Of a stretch of DNA of 64,000 nt, positions 12,075 to 25,800 are shown in pieces. Origin of the DNA: Sindora glabra (taxonomy: Eukaryota > Streptophyta > Magnoliopsida > Fabales > Fabaceae); assembly GCA_020226215.1 (NCBI GenBank), contig CM035232.1, forward strand, positions 53,968,851 to 54,032,850, written 5' to 3'. Every line of letters starts with the position of its first letter. Position 1 is the stretch's first letter. The position numbers and the translations under genes were made by a program. The notes beneath the pieces were generated by a model that saw only the letters and a program-made list of their open reading frames with translations, was not told the origin of the DNA and made no database searches.

Positions 12075-12515
12075 TAGCAGTATAATATAACTATCACTTC
12101 CGATGTCCCACAAACACCCCACTCTCAAAGAACACATGCCAAGATTCTTCATATTAACCGTGTCAAGAATGCTGGAAGGAGCACGAAGATTAGCAACATA
12201 TCAAGTGGAGAAAAGCATTTACATTTTAATTAACTTCTGTAATATGAAACAAAAATATTTCAGTGACACAGTACAAATTGGTGTTTCCAACAATGGTTTT
12301 GTTTTTTATCTTCTAGTCGTCATTATTCATGTTATTCTACAATGTGAACCAATTTTTTTCTTTGCTGATATTATGGCTTTAGCAAAGCAGTGATCTCCTT
12401 GTTGTCTAATATACTTACAAGAGGCAGCTGCTATTTTCTTATGAACTTCTATGCTTCATGTAGATGCAATATAGGCCGGCAATAAGGATAGCAAGCAGCG
12501 GATCTTGAAACAATA
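12075..12515. other. PILS 3' UTR and flank
   Basis: This follows the TGA of the PILS gene. It contains a 96-codon open frame starting at 12103, but the translation shows no domain, has no intron context and lies where a 3' UTR is expected, so it is not called as a gene. Confidence 0.5.
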
Positions 12516-12878
12516 GGTTTATTTGGTTATATTTTTATTTATTAATTTTAAAATTTATTCTCAAAAATTATTTTTTATTTTTAAAAATTATTTTTGAATA
12601 TTAGAAAAATAATGAATAGATATAAATTTTTTTATTTAATTATAAAATTGATATAATTAAAATTTTTATTTAATTATAAAATTGGTATAAAAATCAAGAA
12701 CAAAAATAAAAAAGTTAAAAAAATATTAAAAATTATTTTTGTTTTTATGTTTTTAATTTACATATTTAAAATTCATAGTTTTTAAAAATAAATCATGAAA
12801 ATAATGACCAATTGGGAACTTTTGTTTTTAAAAATAGAAAAATAAAAGCTATTTTTAAAAATAGTACACAAACAGACC
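12516..12878. mobile_element. Tourist-like MITE
   Basis: The left end GGTTTATTTGGTTAT and the reverse complement of the right end GGTCTGTTTGTGTAC form terminal inverted repeats that continue into ATTTTTA-rich sequence. The element is 363 bp and non-coding. The flanks are ATA and TTA, possibly a mutated TAA/TTA target-site duplication of the Harbinger type. Confidence 0.55.
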
Positions 12879-13571
12879 TTATTTTTTAGAGAATTCTCCC
12901 ATTTACTTGTTACACTGGAGTAGAAGTTATTAGGTATTGCGGTAAAGATTTTTCATTCAAATTATAATAATATGTATATTAATATATATATATATATATA
13001 TGCATATATAATAAAAAATTCGAAGGTTGGATCATCCAATTTCAAATTAAATAATTTTTTTTATTATTTCAAAAAATGGATAAGTATCCATACATCACAG
13101 AAAGAAATGAAAAAGAAGACAAATTATCTATAAAAAAGATAGGTGTCTCGTTACTTGTTTATGAATAGAAATAAATTAATTTATCAAAAATATAAATAGA
13201 AAGATATTAAAAGTATCAGTTGCCTGTTATTGAACTCACGCCTACTTCTTGTATTCCTCTAAAGTAAAAGGTTTATTTTAATTAGGAAAGTGCAACATCA
13301 AAATCGTTATCAAATTTGAATCCTTTAATTTTTTTATTAAAAATTATAATATTATATTTTAACTCTTAAAGGATATTTTACGCTCTAAATTGATTCCCCT
13401 ATTGCATACATTTTTAACATTCAATAATTTATGTATTGCGGGCTCCGTTTTATATTAGTTGCCATCCTCAATTTTCTTGTTTTGAATCGTAAGGTGACGA
13501 GGTTGTGCCTGAGCGTAAATTTCGCGTGATGAGAGCGTAAATTTCACTTTTTTTAATATAATTTTAGTAAG
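12879..13571. other. AT-rich intergenic stretch
   Basis: No gene is seen. It contains a short (AT)n run at 12981-13001 and a local duplication around 13510-13550 in which GAGCGTAAATTTC occurs twice. Confidence 0.5.
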
Positions 13572-13972
13572 AAGGTACGTTTAGTTTCCTACTTTTATAT
13601 GAAATTTTATTCTTATTTTCTAAATTTTATTTTAAATATATTTAGTCTCTAATTTTTCAAAAACATGTAATATTATTTAGCAGTTTAACACTATTAGAGT
13701 CTTTAATAAAGATATTTACATGACATTTAATTTGATATTTTATATAACCCACATAAATTATATTTTTATATTTTTATGATAAAAAGTACTTTTCGATTCC
13801 CTAACTCTCACTAAAATTTTGATTTTATCCCCTAAATTTTATTTAAAACTAATTTTACTCTTTCATGTTAGGTTGCTATATAACATTGCACATTTTTAAA
13901 AAGTTAGAGGGTAAACTTACTTCAAATAAAATTTAAGGAATAAAATTGAAAATTTAGGAGACAAAAAAATAC
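13572..13972. mobile_element. Small TIR element with ~100-bp inverted arms
   Basis: The left arm, from about 13578 (TTTCCTACTTTTATATGAAA then ATTTTCTAAATTTTATTTT), matches the reverse complement of 13862-13972 (TCTCCTAAATTTTCAATTTT then CCTTAAATTTTATTTGAA). The arms are roughly 100 bp and diverged. The long TIRs and non-coding interior suggest a Mutator-like MITE. Confidence 0.5.
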
Positions 13973-16912
13973 ATTTTTTCCTATAATTTTTAACTTTTTT
14001 ATTTTTAATTCGGATAAAAATTAATCTATTAATAGAAAAGATAAACAAGCCTATTTCCTTTCAAAAAACTTCGTAAGTTACTGTGCCATTTAATTTTTTG
14101 TTAAGGAGACGCCATAAATTTTTAGAATTTGTTTCTATAGTAAGTATAGTAAATCACTCAATACAAATTAACTATCACTACGGCATTAAAAGTGAACAAT
14201 GACGAGACTTTAGCATTTTTTAGGTTATATATGCTAATTTTTTCTGTGTGAAAACAATTATTAGTTTGGGTCCTTCTAAAAAAATGAAATAAATGTGAGA
14301 AATAGTATAATAGGTAAGAATGGTTCAAAACATTAGTTCAATGCTTGATTGAATGGATTTAAACTTGGGATTATATTGTATTTGTTTGATTTGTTAAAAT
14401 TGATTATTAGATTAAGTAAAAATCTATTGAATTTATTTAGTGACTGTTCCTATTTTGATAAAATTTTGTTAGATAAACATATCTAACATTATCTCTTTTT
14501 TTGGATAACAATTGAATACATGTAATCTATTCCCATCCTTTAAGCATTGACTGTATAGAATTTTTAAAATCATAATAATGATATTTTAAAATTTTATAAT
14601 AGTTTAATTTTTTAATAATTTTTAAATTATTAACTGAATTCAGCATTTAAAATAGGAGACTATTCAAACACTATAAATTTAATCCTTAAAATTTAATATA
14701 AAATATTTTAGTATTATTTAACACATCCTAAGTATCACTCTATTTTCTTATGTTTTAAAAAAAGGAAAAAGTAAAAGAAATGGGTTAAAAAATAGAAAAG
14801 TGAGATGTAATGTGAAAATAAAATTTACTATTATACTTTTATTATTATTTACTGAAAATAACAGCTCTTGTAATGATAAGATCAATTTTGAAGAATTCGC
14901 TCAAGTTCATATATTCTTGTCAAGGTTAGAATCCAACTTAAACAGTAAATATTTGATTATTATTATTTTTATTATTTATTAAAAATAACATAAGGCTTTG
15001 TTATTGTTTTATTGAAAACAACCATTAAATATATTACATATTATTTAAGTCTGTGTAATGTTAAGATCAATTTTGAAAAGCTCAATGCTTATGCTCATTT
15101 ATTTGCGTCAAGCTTAAGATCCGGCTTGAATCACTAAATACTTGATTTGACTTACTGATCATTTATAATCTCAGTCTTGCACCGTACCAAAAAATAAACA
15201 ACTTTTAACAGTAATTTTGGTCCCCCCCCCCCCCCCCGAAAGTGAGAGCATAAATTTTGACATTTAATGACAAGTAATTCTATTATTACTACTCTTCTAA
15301 ATTCATTATTTGCTTACACTCTCTTCATAGATCGTCAAGCCAAGGGTAAATGATCCCTTTAAAAATATGTTTTTGATCCATTTATTTCAAAATTATTTAA
15401 GGGAAGAAGTTTGAGAAACTTTATTAGCTAAAATTATTACATATTTGGGATAAAAAATTATATTAATGCTTAATATATAAAGAATCTATTTATTTATCGA
15501 GAAATACATAGTTCAAAACTTCATAAATCACAAATTTATAAAATTATGTGAAATATTTCATATGTTAATTAATTAACATACCACTGTAAAAGTTAAACAA
15601 TTATTTTAATGAGAAGGCTAATAAATTGCATACTTTTATGGCTTTTTTGAATCCAATATTTTATATGACCGTTTATTTTATAATTTTAATGAGCAAAAAA
15701 TTCCTTTTTTTTTTAATTACAGTGTTACCTGTTTGAATTGTAAATTGCAAATCTTGTAACTCTTAATAATCAACTAGAAGATTATATATTAATTGTTTAT
15801 AGGCTTGCAAATGAGTGGTTTTGCTAATTGAAAGGAATTAGTTCTTGCTAAAAAGTCGACAATTGCAGAAGAACATAATATAAGTTGGTTGACATATTTG
15901 CTCTAAGGCTTGCATTGATTCCGCCTATCGCATTTACAATAGTCGAAAGACGTTTTTTTTACCGTAAATCTTATGAAGAATCAATTAAGTAATCAAACGA
16001 TGATAAATAAGCGAATAGTTATTTAGTTATATAAATACATTAAAAATGTCATATTTAATAATATTAATATTAGTATCATTGGACAGTTTCAAATATAAAA
16101 ATTTAACAGAAATATTATAACACAATAATTGTAATATTCTTTTATGTATAATTAAAATTTGACCTTATTAATAATATTTTATTTGCAATTTTATAAATTC
16201 CATTGTATCAATCAATGAGGGTATACGATACTGTCTTAAAAAATGGATGTATCAACTCTCAACTATTTCCAGGTTTCAAAAGTTAGGTTGACACGTGCAT
16301 ATGTTATAATGTGAGCACAAACTAGAGTGCAAAGATGCATGACATTAGGAACATAAAGTACTGATTCTCTGGCAGTGATTCTTAGTTTTCTTGTTCAATT
16401 AGGACAGCTAAGACTGAAGTTTTCTGATTCAACTTGTCAGCAATCTTATAAGATTAGATGGTTTATAAGTACTTCAAAAGTCTTTTTTGGATTGCATTCA
16501 GATATTTTTAAACATTTTAGTATGAGATTAGTCTTTATTTAAGACAGAAATAGTAAATAATAAATCTTTTTCAACAATAATTTTCAAAAATTGAATTCAA
16601 AATCTTTTAAAAAATCAGTAATATGCTACTAACTTTTAAATGAAACAATTTATTCTACTGATAAAAATTTTTAACTTAAAAAAATAGAGAAAGTAGCTAA
16701 GATTGCAATGCCAATGGTTTAAGATTTACTACCTGTACGTGGCAGACACAATCCAGTGATTGAGGAATCCTCTAAAAGAAAGCAATGGACTCAGCTCCAT
16801 TTATTGGCTGGTATTGTTTACACCATATATATGAGAATCAGCCATTTCACTGCCACTTCAAGAAAGGAACAATGGAATTAAAGACTGAATAATAAAACAG
16901 CAAAAGTGTGTG

Positions 16913-16943
<31 letters not shown>

Positions 16944-17958
16944 CTAGAGGTTAATAATCCTTTTAATTTAGACGAAGAACCATGCTACTAAATTAATAAT
17001 AATTAAATAATAGAGGATATTATAATTAATTTGTTATTAACACCAACTATTTTTATTAGTAGGTAAATTTAAATCAATTCTATAAACTCTTTTTTATTTT
17101 TATAATAAATACATTTATCAATGAAAGTAGTTAGTGTTGATGGTAAATATAATTTTTGTTGCTCAAATGAAAGAATATATATTATTAACCTTCACATATA
17201 AATGTGGAGGTTAGCAAGGCACAGAACAAAATACTTCACATCCTTAATTATATAACAAGTGTTATTTTCAATTTTTTTGGGTAGGAATAGAAAACCATTT
17301 AATACATATGCAAGTTGAAAATATGAAAAAGAAAAAAATTCTAGAAATAATATCCAATATTTTTGTACTATTAACCATGCCGGCAACAATGAGTATTACT
17401 TACATGCCATTAATTGGAGTTATGCTAAGATATGTATTGGAAACAATACATGTTAATATATACTTTTATGATTTTTGTATAAAATTTGTGTGCTTCTTCC
17501 AACTTCCATTTTATTAGAAGTTGTAAGTTCTATATAAAAATGAGAAAATTATTGAAATTTTTTTGGGTACAATTATATTAATGGAATTATAATTTTTAGT
17601 GCATTTGTTATGTGCAACATTTAATAAAAAATTATAAAATTTTATAGGAAAACCATGTAACTTTTATAATTTTTAAATGAAACTTTCTAAATATTTGCAA
17701 AATTTATGACTACATGCCAAAATATTGCCTTGCTTTATATTGATGTAGCTTTCTTTTCACGTTTTCACATTTAAGTCTACGTCATTCGTTATGTTGTTTC
17801 AAATACAAATATCATTTAAAAAAAAGAAAAAGAAGAATATTGGGTACTTTGATGGTATAATATAGTACTATTTAATATTATTTAAAAAATTTTATTCTAT
17901 CAAAATTTTAGATAAATATATATATATTTTTAAGTGAATTATTAATAACTTTTGAATG

Positions 17959-18001
<43 letters not shown>

Positions 18002-18817
18002 GTTAATTATAACCATCTCTTGAATTCAAATCTCGAATAAAGAAAATCCCAAATCTGTTAAAAGTACTTGGTGAAGTACAAAACATTTTCAAACCAATAA
18101 CTTAGAATCCCACGTACACAACTACAACTAGACAATGAATAATGTATGTTGCTTACATTTTCCTTGATGATGCCGTTATCCAATTTCCCTTTTTTTGGGG
18201 CAAAATGGAAATCTGGCATCGAATATGGTTTCTGAATATAGCTGTCATCTATCTTTTGATACATTTAATTCTGATCTACATTTTGTGTTAGTTGTAAATC
18301 TTATTCTGTGTCTGCCACATATTGATTAATATATTAGTTGGTAAAAATAATAAAAAAAATTTTGATGATTTAACATTTTTTTTGTTGATTTTGTTTTTAC
18401 TAATTATTTGACAATGAAAAAATTGAAAATATTCATATATGGGTGAGTAATTCTTTATTTCCATATCTTTTAAATATAAATATTTATTGTGTCACATAAT
18501 ATCTTTTTTTTTCTGATTTAAACAGAAAAAAAGGTAAAAGGTCAACTCACTACTAAAAATCACATTTTTTACCATGGCCTTACACGCAGATTCGAGATCA
18601 AAGGGAAAGAAAGAAGGGAATAATGAACAATGCCGTTGGCGCTTGAACCCTAGATAAATTTTCTTTTAACGGTAAATTAATCATCATGGGTAATTCAGAA
18701 TTTTACATTCTATGCAGGTATAGTCGTATAGACCATGAAAAAAATAAAGTTTATTGCAATTTAATGAGCTCCTGTAAAGAATAAAAAAAACAATGAAATG
18801 CATTTTTTTTCATCTAA
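13973..18817. other. Gene-free AT-rich region with simple repeats
   Basis: I find no recognisable coding sequence. Simple repeats are a C-run at 15222-15237, a GTAT tetranucleotide run at 16921-16943 and an (AT)n run at 17961-17999. Around 18580-18650 the base composition is briefly more balanced, but no domain or splice context supports an exon there. Confidence 0.5.
17961..17999. repeat. (AT)n microsatellite
   Basis: Almost uninterrupted AT dinucleotides over about 39 bp. Confidence 0.95.
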
Positions 18818-19091
18818 GGTTTTGTTTGTTTTGTAGGAAAGTATTTTTTATAAAAAAATTATTTGCATATATATATTAATGAAGAAATACTATATCATTT
18901 ATATTAATGACTAAAAGACATAGTATTTAGAAACTTCAAAATGGAAGAAAGTAAATTTTTTTTGAAATAGGAGAAGTTGTTTTTGTCAAACTCTCCATAT
19001 TTAACATTAAACAAGTAAAATGCTTTCTTCAATTTTAATATTTTATAATTATATTTTACAAAAAATACTTTTCAATGAACTAAATGGAGCC
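18818..19091. mobile_element. Tourist/Harbinger-like MITE with TAA duplication
   Basis: The left end GGTTTTGTTTGTTTTGTAGG, followed by AAAGTATTTTTTATAAAA, matches the reverse complement of the right end GGCTCCATTTAGTTCATTG, followed by AAAAGTATTTTTTGTAAAA. TAA flanks both sides (18815-18817 and 19092-19094), the target-site duplication expected for this superfamily. It is 274 bp and non-coding. Confidence 0.7.
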
Positions 19092-19322
19092 TAAATTTCC
19101 CACAAGGCTAATATTGTGGGAAATGCTATGGAAAAGCCGATTGTCTTTGTAAACTAGACATAAAACCTCTAATTCCTCTTTTCCTCTTCTACCAGTTATA
19201 GAGCTCCCTCTCTGGTTCTTGCTATTTTTGCTACTGTTGAGGCATTTTTGGCCCTTTTCCAACTTATTCTTGATCTCCCTCACAAGATACATTGCTTTTG
19301 TCAATTCTTTTGTTTGATTTTA

Positions 19323-20089
19323 TGGTGGTATAATTTAGATTCTAGTGTAACTACTAAGTAGGTAATAGTTGAATGTGTGTGTGTTTTGTGTTGTTGTTAG
19401 CTAGACTTGTACATATTGCTGGATTTGATAAAAATATAAAGTTTGAATTCCTTTTTTTATGACTTGACTATTTATTACTTTTTTCTCATGATTCAATTAG
19501 TATTCAAGTTAGCCTCAAATCATGATAGTAAGAAATGAGTCAATTGATTTGACTTGATTATATAAATTTATTTTTTTTATAATATACTTATATATTATAA
19601 AAAAATATTTATATTTAATTATTTTTAATGTAAAAATATTTGATTTGATATAATTAAATATTTTATATATTTAAATATCTAATTATTTTTTAAAATATAT
19701 ATTTTTTATTTATTTTTACTTAGTTAGGCTTTCAAGTTAGACCTTAGGTTATTTATAAATTTAACCGGGCTAAATTAGGCTAAAGTTTTTAAAAGTTAAA
19801 CAAGCTGAGGTTGGGTTTGAGCTATTGTATTTTATATAATTATGTATTAAAAGCTTGACTTGAAACTTAATGACTCAACCTATGTATATCTTTTATTGTT
19901 AGCCAATTACAGCTTAATATAAAAAGGTGATGCTTGTAGTTGTATCCATTGAGCTTAAATAATAAAAAATTTCTTCTTACTCTATTTTCTTTTTCAATCC
20001 TCCTAGTTATATTTTCTCCCTATAATCTAAAATGGTACAAGTTTCTAGCTGAGCTTCTTATATTTATGGGTGCTTACTATTCTAATAGA
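19323..20089 (+). repeat. 5' LTR of the copia element
   Basis: It begins TGGTGGTATAATTTAGATTC and matches the 3' LTR (29003-29283) along its length, for example TGTAACTACTA, TAATATAAAAAGG and GAGCTTCTTATAT. The ~490-bp excess over the 3' LTR is explained by an insertion at 19402-19895. The end point is approximate (a few bases). Confidence 0.8.
19402..19895. mobile_element. Non-autonomous hAT-like element in the 5' LTR
   Basis: The insert is flanked by a perfect 8-bp direct repeat TTGTTAGC (19394-19401 and 19896-19903), the target-site length of hAT elements. The 3' LTR has the uninterrupted site (TTATTAGCTAAGTACAATTT), so it serves as an empty-site control. Ends TAGACTTGTACATA and, reverse complemented, TAAAAGATATACATA are weak inverted repeats. 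No coding content. Confidence 0.75.
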
Positions 20090-20091
20090 TT

Positions 20092-20104
20092 TGGCATTAC
20101 AAGC
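20092..20104 (+). other. Primer binding site (degenerate tRNA-Met type)
   Basis: TGGCATTACAAGC just inside the 5' LTR resembles TGGTATCAGAGC, the complement of the initiator tRNA-Met 3' region used by many plant copia elements. It is diverged. Confidence 0.55.
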
Positions 20105-20109
20105 TAAGG

Positions 20110-22810
20110 CTAAAAAAAAGGAGGATCTTTTCATACCCCGTATCCTAACTTAGATGGAAAGAATTATGACAAGTGGTGTATATAAAAGAAAGTGATGTTG
20201 AGCTACCAAGAAGTCTTAGAAATTGTAACTAAAAGGTTTACAGAGGTAAAATCTAATGTTACTAAAACATAGAAGTAAGTTTACATGGAAAACAAGAAAA
20301 AGGATTGTAAGGCATTGTCCTTTCTTCATTAAAGTGTTGACAGTGGAGTCTTTAAGAAGATATCAGGGTTACAACTACTAAAAAGGCCTAGGATATATTT
20401 AAGAAGTATTACAAATATGCTAAAAAAATTAAGCAAGTAAGGTTGCAAACATTAAAAAGACAATTTGAGCTTTTTTATATGGAAGGAAACGAAAGAATCA
20501 AGATTTAGTCTTTGACTAATTGATTGAAGGCTAATGGTGATAAAATTGAAGTTCTTATAATTATTGGTAAGATTTTAAGAACATTACCGTCAAAATTTGA
20601 TTACATAGTAGTTGTTGTTAAAGAATCCAAAGTTTGAGTGAAATGACACTTGATGATCTACAAGGCACTCTAGAAGCATATGAATAAAGATTGAATGATA
20701 GAGTCTTTTATAAAATACAAGAATATGTGCTTCAAGTGCAAAGTATAATAAAGTAAAAAATCAAGAATTGAAGGAGTTATAAAAAAGGATAAAGAAAAGA
20801 AATATTAGGAATGTGGTAGAGAAAGAAGCTTAAGAGGAAGAGGGATAAGTACTCATGAAGAAGAAAAACAGTATAAGTAAGAAAACACTGGTTCAAGATA
20901 ATAGTAGAGAGGTTCAAATAAAGGAAGAGGGCAAGGAATGAAACCTAAAAAAATTATACATTGAATGTTATAAGTGTGAGAAATGAGGACATTATGCTTA
21001 GGAGTGTAGATTCAAAAAAGAATAAGTAAAATAACGATGAGAAAGCCAGATTTGTGTAAGAAGAAGATGAAGAAAATGTGTTATTAAGGGTCACTTCACA
21101 ACTAAAAGAATAGAAAGAGACCCCATCAAACCATATTACTAGAAAAAAAGATTGGTTTGTGGACCTTGATATGTTTGTAAAAATCTAAGGTCAAATTTGG
21201 TTACAACAATGCTTTCTTGGAAAAAGGAAGAGGTATAATTTTAATTTAATAGAAGAATAAAGGGTATGCTTTTATTCTATATGCCTACAATGAAGAACAA
21301 CTTGTTAAGCCTTGGATAATAGTAGAGAAACATCATAAAGTGAAGATGGAAGAAGGGTTTCTTATTGTCTCAAATTTGAAGGGAAGAATTATACTTAAAG
21401 TTGAATTATCAATAATAGAATTTCTATGGTTGAAATAAAAAATGCAACCAGTCAATTCTTAAAGGCAGTATCTAGAGATGAAGACTAAACTTATAATTTG
21501 AGATTTGGTTATTTGAACATTAGAAGTTTGAGTATATTGAGTAAAAAGAAGATGATATGGGGTTTACCTACTATAAAGTAACTAGATGAGTTTTATAAAG
21601 CATGTATTTTGGCAAAACATCATAGAAGACCATTTCAATAGGAAACTATGAAGAGAACATTAGAATTGCTTAAAGTTATTTACTCAAATGTATATGGACC
21701 TCTGAATGTTTAAAGCCTTGGTAAGATTAAATACTTTATCACTTTTATGGATAACTTCAGTAGGAAGATTTGGATTTAGTTACTAAAATAAAAGTTTGAC
21801 ACTTTAGAAGCATTTGAGAACTTCAAATGCATAGAAGAAAAATAAAATGCTAGATAGATTAAAAACCTACATATTAATGAAGTTAGAGAGTATAACTTAC
21901 AAGAATTTAAAGAGTTTTGTAAATAGGAGGAAATTATTCATAACATAATTGCTTCTTACACTTTATAATATAATGAAGTGGTAGAAACAAGAAATAAAAC
22001 AATAATGAACATGGCTAAAAGTATGTTAAAAACTAAAGCTATGCTAAACTGCTTGTGGGGTGAAGTTATGACTTGTGCAATTTATATACTTATCTTTTAC
22101 TTAATAAAAATGCCAGATGTTAAAACCCTAAAAGAAGCTTGGAAGCTTAAAGTGAATCACATTTAAGTTTTTAGATCATTGTGTTATGTCCATCTTCTAC
22201 AAGAGAAAAAAGGAAAATGAGGTGCTAGGAGTGAAAAGGATATAATGGTGGAATATCATCCAACTAAAAGCTATAGATTACTCAACCTTACTAGCAATAA
22301 GTTAATCATCAATAAAGATGTTCTAATTGATGAAATAAGAGTTTAGAATTGGCAAGAAGACATGAAGTTGAATGATGAGATGAATTATGTGCTATTTGAA
22401 TTGTTTGATAAGAACATTGAAGAAAGACAACCTAAACTAAATGATGATATATCAAATGTAGAACAATAAGCCCAACCCATTCAAGTAAATTCTAGATATC
22501 AAAGAAGTAGAATGCAATGATCATCCAAGCTAATGGATTTTGAAAATTTCCTAGATAATGCAATAATAGAAGATGGAGGCTTGGTATATATGGCATTTTT
22601 TTGTAAACAATTAGCAAGTGCAGTTTCAACAAGTTATTGAAACTAAAAGTTGGGTTAAAGCTATGAAGGAGGAATTAAGTGTAATAAAAACAAATGAAAC
22701 CTAGGAACTAACTGAACTACCTCAAAACAAAGGGCCTATTAATGTTAAGTGAACCTTTAAAACTAAAATCAACCCAAATGGAGAAATTAAAAAGCATAAA
22801 GCTAGACTTG
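20110..22810 (+). pseudogene. Broken copia gag-protease-integrase and start of reverse transcriptase
   Basis: Pieces in order: a gag N-terminal region near 20140 (LDGKNYDKWC); a CCHC zinc knuckle at 20966-21007 (CYKC, then H at 20990 and C at 21005, with stop codons inside); a worn protease start near 21150 (WFVDLD); a pre-integrase segment near 21495 (RFGYLNIRSLS); an integrase core segment at 21978-22166 (ETRNKTIMNMAKSMLK, then LWGEVMTCAIYIL and TLKEAW); and the first strand of reverse transcriptase near 22740-22817 (TFKTKINPNGEIKKHKARLV). Numerous stops and frame changes show it is inactive. The reading frame stops where the CACTA-like element enters. Confidence 0.85.
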
Positions 22811-25800
22811 TGCTAAAAAAAATACTAATTAGTGATAAAAAAATCATCATTAATTTTTTTAGTAATGAATTTTGTGATAGAATAGAAAATGTCAATAAAC
22901 AGTATGTTAGTACATAAATTAATGATAGATATTTTTGTCACTAACTTTGTATATGATGACAAATTCTTTGTCCTTGAATTTTGAATTAGCGATAGAAAAA
23001 TTTATCATTAAAATAAGGTCATTGGTAATTCCACCACTAAATAACTATTTAACAATAAAGTAATTTGTTAATAACTTTAACCATTCAACAAATCCATTAC
23101 TAAACTCTAAGCTTGCTACTGTTTAGCCCATTTATTAATATTTTCTCTATTTTTATAGCAATCTTAAAAATGGTAATGATGCCTTATCAAATTTCATAAA
23201 ACTTAAACCTTTACAACAATTAAATACTCTAATCGAATTCCATGAAATAAAACTTGTATTTAAAATAAAATTAAATGTGCATATTTTACTTATATTAAGT
23301 AAAGATAAATAAAGTTAATAATTTCCAATATAAATCTTAAAAAAATTTGATATCCAAGCTATATACATATAAAAAGTAAAAAAAAAATCCTAAATCATTA
23401 GATCTTGAATAATGCATTAATTTTATGATCATGCTACTCAATTATTAATTGTTAAAGTGTAAATCATTGCTCTTAGGCTTTCATCCTTTAAAACAACCTA
23501 TGTCAAAATACATGGATTAAATAAACAAATATGAACTTTTTTCAATTTATTTACTACTAACTTAATAGAGTAAATTTGATAGTATTGTTAGGAAGAATAT
23601 GCAAGTATTTTACGAGAGTTCGCTAAAACTAGCCTCAGAAATTAAAATGGATGCCATGGTTTCAGTGAACCATTTCAATCCTTAAGACTAGGTTTAGCAA
23701 ACCTTCATAGGAATACTTGCTCATTTTTCCTATTAATATTATTAGATTCACTCCATTAAGTTAGCAATAAATAAATTAAAATAATGTCCTATTTATCTAT
23801 TTCAATTTATACATAGTCAAGTCAATGGAGTGAACATTAGAGAATCTATATAAAAAAAACCATATCTTAACAAAGGTTCACTAATTAAATTTTTCAAGAT
23901 TACATTGGTTGCTATGGACATGAAAGTAAGGAACTACTTCGAGAATATCATAGTGTGGAGACTTTTCATCACTATCTATTTCCTTTATTATGCAATTCTC
24001 TGAACACCTAGTTGCCTACACTTTCCTTTCAAAGTCATGAGACCCACACTATCATTAGTTGCTTGTGTTATAAACATATAAAAATGCTTCCTTTTCCCAT
24101 ATTTGGAAATTATTAAATAAACATAATGAAGTAAAAAAAAACTATTAAGGTGATTAAAAATATGTCATTTAAAACTTACATATAGTGCAAAAGATCTTTA
24201 ACCTACAAAAGTATCATTTCATTTTTTTATCTTGAATGTATTTTCCATATCAAGTAATAAGTTACCTCTTCCACTATTGCTTGCTTCACTCCTTACCTTT
24301 TACTAGGAGAAATTGTCTTATCAATACTTACTATTTCAACATCTAATGACATAAATTCTTTCTCATTTGATTCTTCTGTAAAAGAGGATACACCTTCGCC
24401 AAGTTTAGTGGTGGTAAGTAGAAGAGCTGACCTAAGATTCTTTTTAACCCATTAATGGATCACGCTTAGCAGCCAATAGTACAATCTTTGTTACACTACT
24501 GAAAACTAAGTGTAATCCATAAGTAGGTTAAAAAGGATCTTAGGTTAGCTTTTATCCTTATCATTACCAAATTTGTAGAGGTGCAATCTCTTTTATAAGA
24601 GAAACACTTGAAGAAGATCTTGTATCACCAAATGTGGAAATAATATGCATTAGTGAGATAACTTCCACTCGCAAAAGGCTGAGAGTAAGGGAAATAATAG
24701 TGAAAGAGGTAACTAATTGCTTGATATGGAGTAATATAATTAAACTGAAAAATGGAAGTGATGTTTTTATAGGTTGGAGATTTTCTATGTTATATATAAG
24801 TTATAAATGATATATATTTTTAATTACCTATGCAATTTTTTATTTTACTTCACTATAATTATTTAATAGTATTTCTAATTGTGGAGGGAGTATTACTTGT
24901 ACATGCCTATAACATAAGCAGTCAAGGAGCTTGATATGGATTTCATGACTTTAAAGAAAAGGTGTAGAGAAATGGGTATTCGAATATAGTTGCATAATGG
25001 AAGAAATGAATAATGATGAAAATTCCCTACATTATGGTATCCTTAAAAAAGTTCCTTACTTTCATGCTTGTGGCAACCAGTTTAATCTTTAAAGTCTTAG
25101 TTAGCAATCCATCATTAAGAGGTGGTTTTTTTTTTCCTATAGGCACTTTAGGATTCATTTTAGTTAGTTAATAGTGAATGAATTGAACTAGATACTAATA
25201 ACAAATAAGCAATAGGTACTATTAAGGAATTTATTGTAAGTTTTATCTTAGGGAATTAAACTTGTAAATTACAGTAAACTAAAATAATATGTATCTTCCA
25301 CATACTAGCTAGAACAAAGCATAGTTCTCCTATTTAAGAAAATTTTACAAATTAAACTAGAAATTAAGAAAACAAGTGCATTTGGTTTCTTTTTTAATTC
25401 ATTCTCTATTACTTTCTTCACTCCATTCGTACTACTACGAGATGTCATGTCACCATTATCTAATATAACCATATCTAGCGATACTTGTTATTAGTGACAT
25501 GTCTTCCTATAGCAGTACGTAAAGAGTGAGAGAAGCAATAATAAATGAATTGAAAAAGATATTAATTTCAATTAATGTCTTATTTTAATATCTTATCACA
25601 AGTTATATGTTAACTCATTCACTAAATTGTGAGAAAGTTATTATTCATTAATATTTAGAATAGAATGTAAACATTATGAAAAATAAGAAAAAAAGTTATA
25701 TTTATTAAGTAGATATAAAAAAATTAATTATGATTAAAGAACAATAAAAATTACCATAATAAGATGTTTCAATAGTTTTCCATTTGCATTAACAATAAAG

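Noticed and set aside
12103..12393. 96-codon frame after the PILS stop
   Set aside because: It lies in the expected 3' UTR, has no recognisable domain and no coding-like context.
13560..13970. LINE or gypsy fragment
   Set aside because: The inverted similarity between both ends explains the segment as a TIR element, and no reverse transcriptase motif is present.
19080..19304. 74-codon minus-strand frame just left of the copia 5' LTR
   Set aside because: The translation is Lys/Ser-rich without a recognisable domain, and part of it overlaps the end of the 18818-19091 MITE. A degenerate exon cannot be excluded but is not supported.
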